The notes beneath the pieces are model-generated. The model did no database searches. It saw only the letters and a program-made list of their open reading frames with translations, and had not been told where the DNA came from. From Fidelibacterota bacterium (GTDB lineage Bacteria; Fidelibacterota; UBA8477; JABMPR01): a stretch of DNA of 64,000 nucleotides. Positions 60,948 through 64,000 of the stretch are shown here, piece after piece (position 1 is the first letter of the stretch; each line of letters opens with the position of its first letter). The translations under genes were made by a program, and so were the position numbers. Where the stretch lies: NCBI GenBank assembly GCA_016845065.1, contig JAERTG010000082.1, forward strand, positions 124,001 to 188,000, given 5' to 3'.

Positions 60948-63184
60948 AAGTCTTCAAAAACTTCCTGGGTGAGAGTGAGGGAAAGAAAACCACTCCTCCC
61001 TGGACGGTAAACATCTCCCCAATCGAGATGTTCGTGGTACAATTGATTGGTCAAATTGGTCATCCCAAGATTCATTTTTAACCCCGGCAAAAGATCAAGC
61101 TCTCCCTTGAGGTCAATGACTAGAAATGCAGATGATGAATTCTCACCACTCACCAGTGAATTATGCGTCTGGGCTGCGGCACCACGCGTGTCTATTTGCA
61201 CCCAAAAACCGCTACGCGCAAAGGTTAATGAGCTATGAACTTCTAAAGGAGGAATATGGGGAAGGAAATCCTGGTAATTGAGTAGCCTACTCTCTTCATA
61301 ATTCATACCTCCCTGGAATATTAAATGAGGAGAAAACCTGTGTAAAATGGACCACTCTATTCCTGAAATCTGTGCCGCTCCACCATCCACATATTTTTTC
61401 CAGCCATTCGCATAGCTGAAGGCATCTTCACTCATTACTTGTCCAAAGATGTAGTGGTTAAATTTGTAATAGTACAAGTTTAGACTCATACGACCGTGAG
61501 AGGTTGTCTGGCTGTTCTGCCACTCAACCTGTTGACTGGTTTCAACCGGCAAGTCGGGATTTCCCAGATACAAATATCCATCAACTGGATTGTATAGATA
61601 ATAGCCATAGGCCTCAGAAACTGTGGGTACACGTTGGCCTGATGCAAAGGACAGTAATGAGTTCCAATTATCTGTCACATTATAGGTGAGATGTGTATTG
61701 GCACTTAGTAAATGGTCAATTCTTTCCAGGTCATTTTCCGGGTAAAAGATACGTAGTGCATCCTGCCCCATCTCGTTGGTTGCTTTGGATTGAAACAAAT
61801 CGTATCTCATGGACAAATTGATATTAAAAGCAGGTCCCAACCGAGACTGATACTCAAGAAACTGACCCATATTCCAGCGTTCTACACCTGGCCAGGTCAC
61901 CATTTCCATGGGTATGGAACCCTCTGGGTACATGACCATGTCTGCGTAGCTGGAATTCCAATAAAAGTCACTTCTCAACTTGAATAGACTTTGGGCACTT
62001 TTCCCCAGGACCAGATCAACATAGGAGCCTGCTGTTCGCGTAAACCCCGGCATATCCATGTGCATATCCATAAAAAGTATTTCGCGTTCACTGTCATCCA
62101 TCCAGTGATCTATGGCATTTCCATAAACCTTCCACTCTGCATTTATTATATGAGAGGTTATTCCGCTGGTTTTGAGGGACAAGCCTGCCATTCTCATTCG
62201 TGCATACCCCACATCCATGGGTAAGGCAGAATAACCTACATCATAGGCGTCATCACTCACTACCTCCAGGAGGAGTTGGCTCTTTTGATTCAGACGTCTC
62301 TTGTAGCCAAAATTCAAATTCATTTTCTCAAACCCGGTAAATGGGATGATCTGCTTATTCGCGGCAGCGTAATTTTGTGCTTTCCTATAAGCACCACTTA
62401 ATGACACCCCACTTCCAGGGGTATTCCTGTTCCAGGTAAACGAGATTTTCTTCTCCTGAGATCCTTGGTCCAAGCCACCTTTTATGTTCCATTCAGTTGA
62501 TTTCTGTGATGCGTATTTTGGTTGATTCATCGTCAAATTCAGAGATCCACCGACGGTAGATCCATTTTGGATAGAAAAGGCACCTTTGCCAATTTCAATC
62601 GAATTGAGGGCATCCGCCTCAACGTAGGAGGTGATTGGATCCATGCGATCAGTACAGGCCCCAAAACTTTTCATGCCATTGATGGTAACATTCATGCGCC
62701 CACCAGACATACCTCGAATGCTCGGTTCTTGTGCGTAACTACCTCGGGCTATTAGACCAACTCCCTCAATCATTGAAATCAGATTCTCAGTAGTAGATAG
62801 ATTGGTTTGTTGAAGGTGTCCCAACATATGCCCTGTGGTCTTTTCCCCCTGGACCGTAATGAAATGTTTGGATTCAATGGTAATCGGTACTAATTCAATT
62901 GTGAGATCATCGAAGTGACCTGATACAACTGAGAGAGAATGGGTAAGTGGCGCATATCCAATCATTGAACAGATAAGGAGTGCACTCCCTTCGGGAAGTA
63001 TGATGGAAAAGCGACCATCCAAATCCGAAGCTGTTCCCAGATTCGAGTCCTGAATCATTATGTTTACACCGATGAGCGGTAGGCCGTTGGATTGATCAAC
63101 GATTTGTCCCTTAACCATCCCGCTCTGGGCGACAAGATTGCCGCCCATGATCAGGATAACGAGAAGTTTAGAAATTGACATCAT
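60944..63184 (-). CDS. Second TonB-dependent copper receptor, OprC/NosA-like
   Basis: Numbered from the ATG at 63184 (746 residues): signal peptide, carboxypeptidase-regulatory-like domain (~20-105), plug and barrel. FGACTDRMDPITSYV gives C177-x3-M181 and IDHWMDD gives H360-x-M362, the same four metal-ligand positions as in the neighbour and OprC. The barrel also carries FMDMHMDMPGF soon after the HxM, a Met/His cluster absent from the other receptor. Overall identity to the neighbour looks low, so they are old paralogues, not a recent duplication. The start overlaps the lipoprotein gene by 17 bases; the TTG at 63232 is rejected. Confidence 0.86.
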   Translation of the reverse strand: MMSISKLLVILIMGGNLVAQSGMVKGQIVDQSNGLPLIGVNIMIQDSNLGTASDLDGRFSIILPEGSALLICSMIGYAPLTHSLSVVSGHFDDLTIELVPITIESKHFITVQGEKTTGHMLGHLQQTNLSTTENLISMIEGVGLIARGSYAQEPSIRGMSGGRMNVTINGMKSFGACTDRMDPITSYVEADALNSIEIGKGAFSIQNGSTVGGSLNLTMNQPKYASQKSTEWNIKGGLDQGSQEKKISFTWNRNTPGSGVSLSGAYRKAQNYAAANKQIIPFTGFEKMNLNFGYKRRLNQKSQLLLEVVSDDAYDVGYSALPMDVGYARMRMAGLSLKTSGITSHIINAEWKVYGNAIDHWMDDSEREILFMDMHMDMPGFTRTAGSYVDLVLGKSAQSLFKLRSDFYWNSSYADMVMYPEGSIPMEMVTWPGVERWNMGQFLEYQSRLGPAFNINLSMRYDLFQSKATNEMGQDALRIFYPENDLERIDHLLSANTHLTYNVTDNWNSLLSFASGQRVPTVSEAYGYYLYNPVDGYLYLGNPDLPVETSQQVEWQNSQTTSHGRMSLNLYYYKFNHYIFGQVMSEDAFSYANGWKKYVDGGAAQISGIEWSILHRFSPHLIFQGGMNYEESRLLNYQDFLPHIPPLEVHSSLTFARSGFWVQIDTRGAAAQTHNSLVSGENSSSAFLVIDLKGELDLLPGLKMNLGMTNLTNQLYHEHLDWGDVYRPGRSGFLSLTLTQEVFEDF

Positions 63185-63974
63185 ACTGAACCGTGCCCAG
63201 CTCCTCACTCCCCCTGGAAAAGGTGAAATCAATAGTCCAATATCCAGTCATACTAAAGGCAACACCCCCCTCATATTTTCCATTTTCAGAGTATACTGGA
63301 TCAACATTTCCTTCTGAACCATGTCCCATATCAGGCATTTGAGGATCAATTGATACGGTTAAATCGGATACTTCTGGGAAACTCATCATGGTTTGCTTTT
63401 TATGAACAGTTAGAATCAGATCATTCAATCCAACTTTTGGGTCTGCTAGCCCATTTAGAGTAACGATATAAATCACCTGGACTGAATCTGCATCCTCAAA
63501 GACCAGGTTTTTCTTCATATTGGTTTCCTCTACAGTCAGGTTTTCAAAAACAATAGTATGGGAACTATTAGCCTCCTGATTCTCAACAAAAACGGTATCG
63601 TCCCAGGTACCCATCATCCCACTAGCCATAATGAAAACGACTTCACTTTCAAACAATCCATCAGAATTGGATGTACTTTCTGGTCCAGCTACTGGACAAG
63701 AGTGTTTCATCGTTTCCATATGCATGATGGGTTTCTGTGTGATTTGAGCATCAGTAACAGGTCCTTCTGATGCATCCGTCAATTCAAAATATAGGTTATT
63801 CAGTCCGACCTTGAGAGCCTCATCAGCATATAGATCGACAGTTAATCCATTATCTACGCCACTACTAATGAGGACCAGATCCTCTGTAGCGTCAGTATCA
63901 TTTTCGCTATCTTCACACCCCAGGATCAAAAATAATGATCCCACCAGCGCGAAAAGCAATATACGCAGCTTCAT
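63168..63974 (-). CDS. Met/His-rich lipoprotein with two YtkA-like repeats, probable copper binder
   Basis: A strong ribosome-binding site (AGGAGGTAAA) precedes the ATG. The signal ends in LILGC (Cys20), a lipobox. Two homologous halves each contain KVGLN(N/D)L followed by a Met/His cluster: P-I-M-H-M-E-T-M-K-H-S-C-P (M84 to C93) and Q-M-P-D-M-G-H-G (M213, M216, H218). This is the layout of YtkA/FixH-like domains. Such clusters bind Cu(I) or Cu(II) in periplasmic copper proteins. The gene overlaps the downstream receptor gene, so both are translated together. Copper binding is inferred. Confidence 0.72.
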   Translation of the reverse strand: MKLRILLFALVGSLFLILGCEDSENDTDATEDLVLISSGVDNGLTVDLYADEALKVGLNNLYFELTDASEGPVTDAQITQKPIMHMETMKHSCPVAGPESTSNSDGLFESEVVFIMASGMMGTWDDTVFVENQEANSSHTIVFENLTVEETNMKKNLVFEDADSVQVIYIVTLNGLADPKVGLNDLILTVHKKQTMMSFPEVSDLTVSIDPQMPDMGHGSEGNVDPVYSENGKYEGGVAFSMTGYWTIDFTFSRGSEELGTVQYDVNF

Positions 63975-64000
63975 TTTACCTCCTGCTTCATGTGTTAGTG

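Noticed and set aside
1-64000. CRISPR arrays, insertion sequences, integrases, prophage genes
   Set aside because: No spaced direct repeats, transposase or phage structural motifs were seen on either strand.

Overview
The window reads as a chromosomal segment of a Gram-negative bacterium of the FCB group. Four secreted proteins end in the C-terminal module with the NYPNPFN motif (type IX secretion-type sorting). There are three TonB-dependent receptors with carboxypeptidase-regulatory N-termini, a DUF2723 (GT117-like) membrane glycosyltransferase and many lipoboxes. This combination is familiar from Marinimicrobia/Neomarinimicrobiota, Calditrichota, Ignavibacteria and similar lineages; I favour Neomarinimicrobiota-like but cannot prove it without a phylogeny. 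I see no phage, transposase, integrase or CRISPR array.

Layout. 0-5.5 kb (+): a cell-wall cluster with two paralogous zinc amidases carrying sorting tails (the first cut by the window edge), a PD40 propeller protein and an MltB-like lytic transglycosylase. 5.6-31.7 kb (nearly all -): a long co-directional run. It holds an MscS channel, cupins, an AlkA-like glycosylase, an M16 protease and a BtpA / amidohydrolase / C26-peptidase operon with 4-nt overlaps. It continues with a compact string (GNAT, methyltransferase, CoA-binding protein, DUF188, class D beta-lactamase, YkgJ, zf-TFIIB). It ends with a CotH protein, a BrkB-type membrane protein, an esterase, an ATP-cone/uridine-kinase fusion, a TPM protein, RNase E/G with a 519-nt hairpin-rich leader, and a radical SAM/DUF2344 fusion. 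31.9-38.4 kb (+): DUF2007, hisS, SpoU methylase, DUF2723 and a small duplicated Cys/His protein.

38.4-42.1 kb: a DNA-repair group (alkyltransferase-like protein, Nudix hydrolase, exonuclease III, Fpg) together with a lipocalin-like protein and a PGRP-type amidase. 42.1-48.4 kb: a CarH-like B12-binding MerR regulator behind a TonB receptor, an MFS transporter, a transaldolase and a phosphate acyltransferase. 48.4-51.5 kb (-): CPBP protease, fluoride channel CrcB, DUF190 with a very long acidic tail and an outer-membrane barrel. 51.6-58.5 kb (-): the classical ispE - tRNA-Gln - prs - rplY - pth order followed by hppA - rpsF - rpsR - rplI, with no ssb in its usual place and acidic tails on S6 and L25.

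58.6-64 kb: the most coherent specialised system. Two convergent TonB-dependent receptors both carry the CxxxM and HxM residues of the OprC/NosA copper receptors. One is in an operon with a Met/His-rich lipoprotein made of two YtkA-like repeats. The other has a promoter with a perfect 8-2-8 dyad at its predicted start site. I read this as a copper uptake and handling locus.
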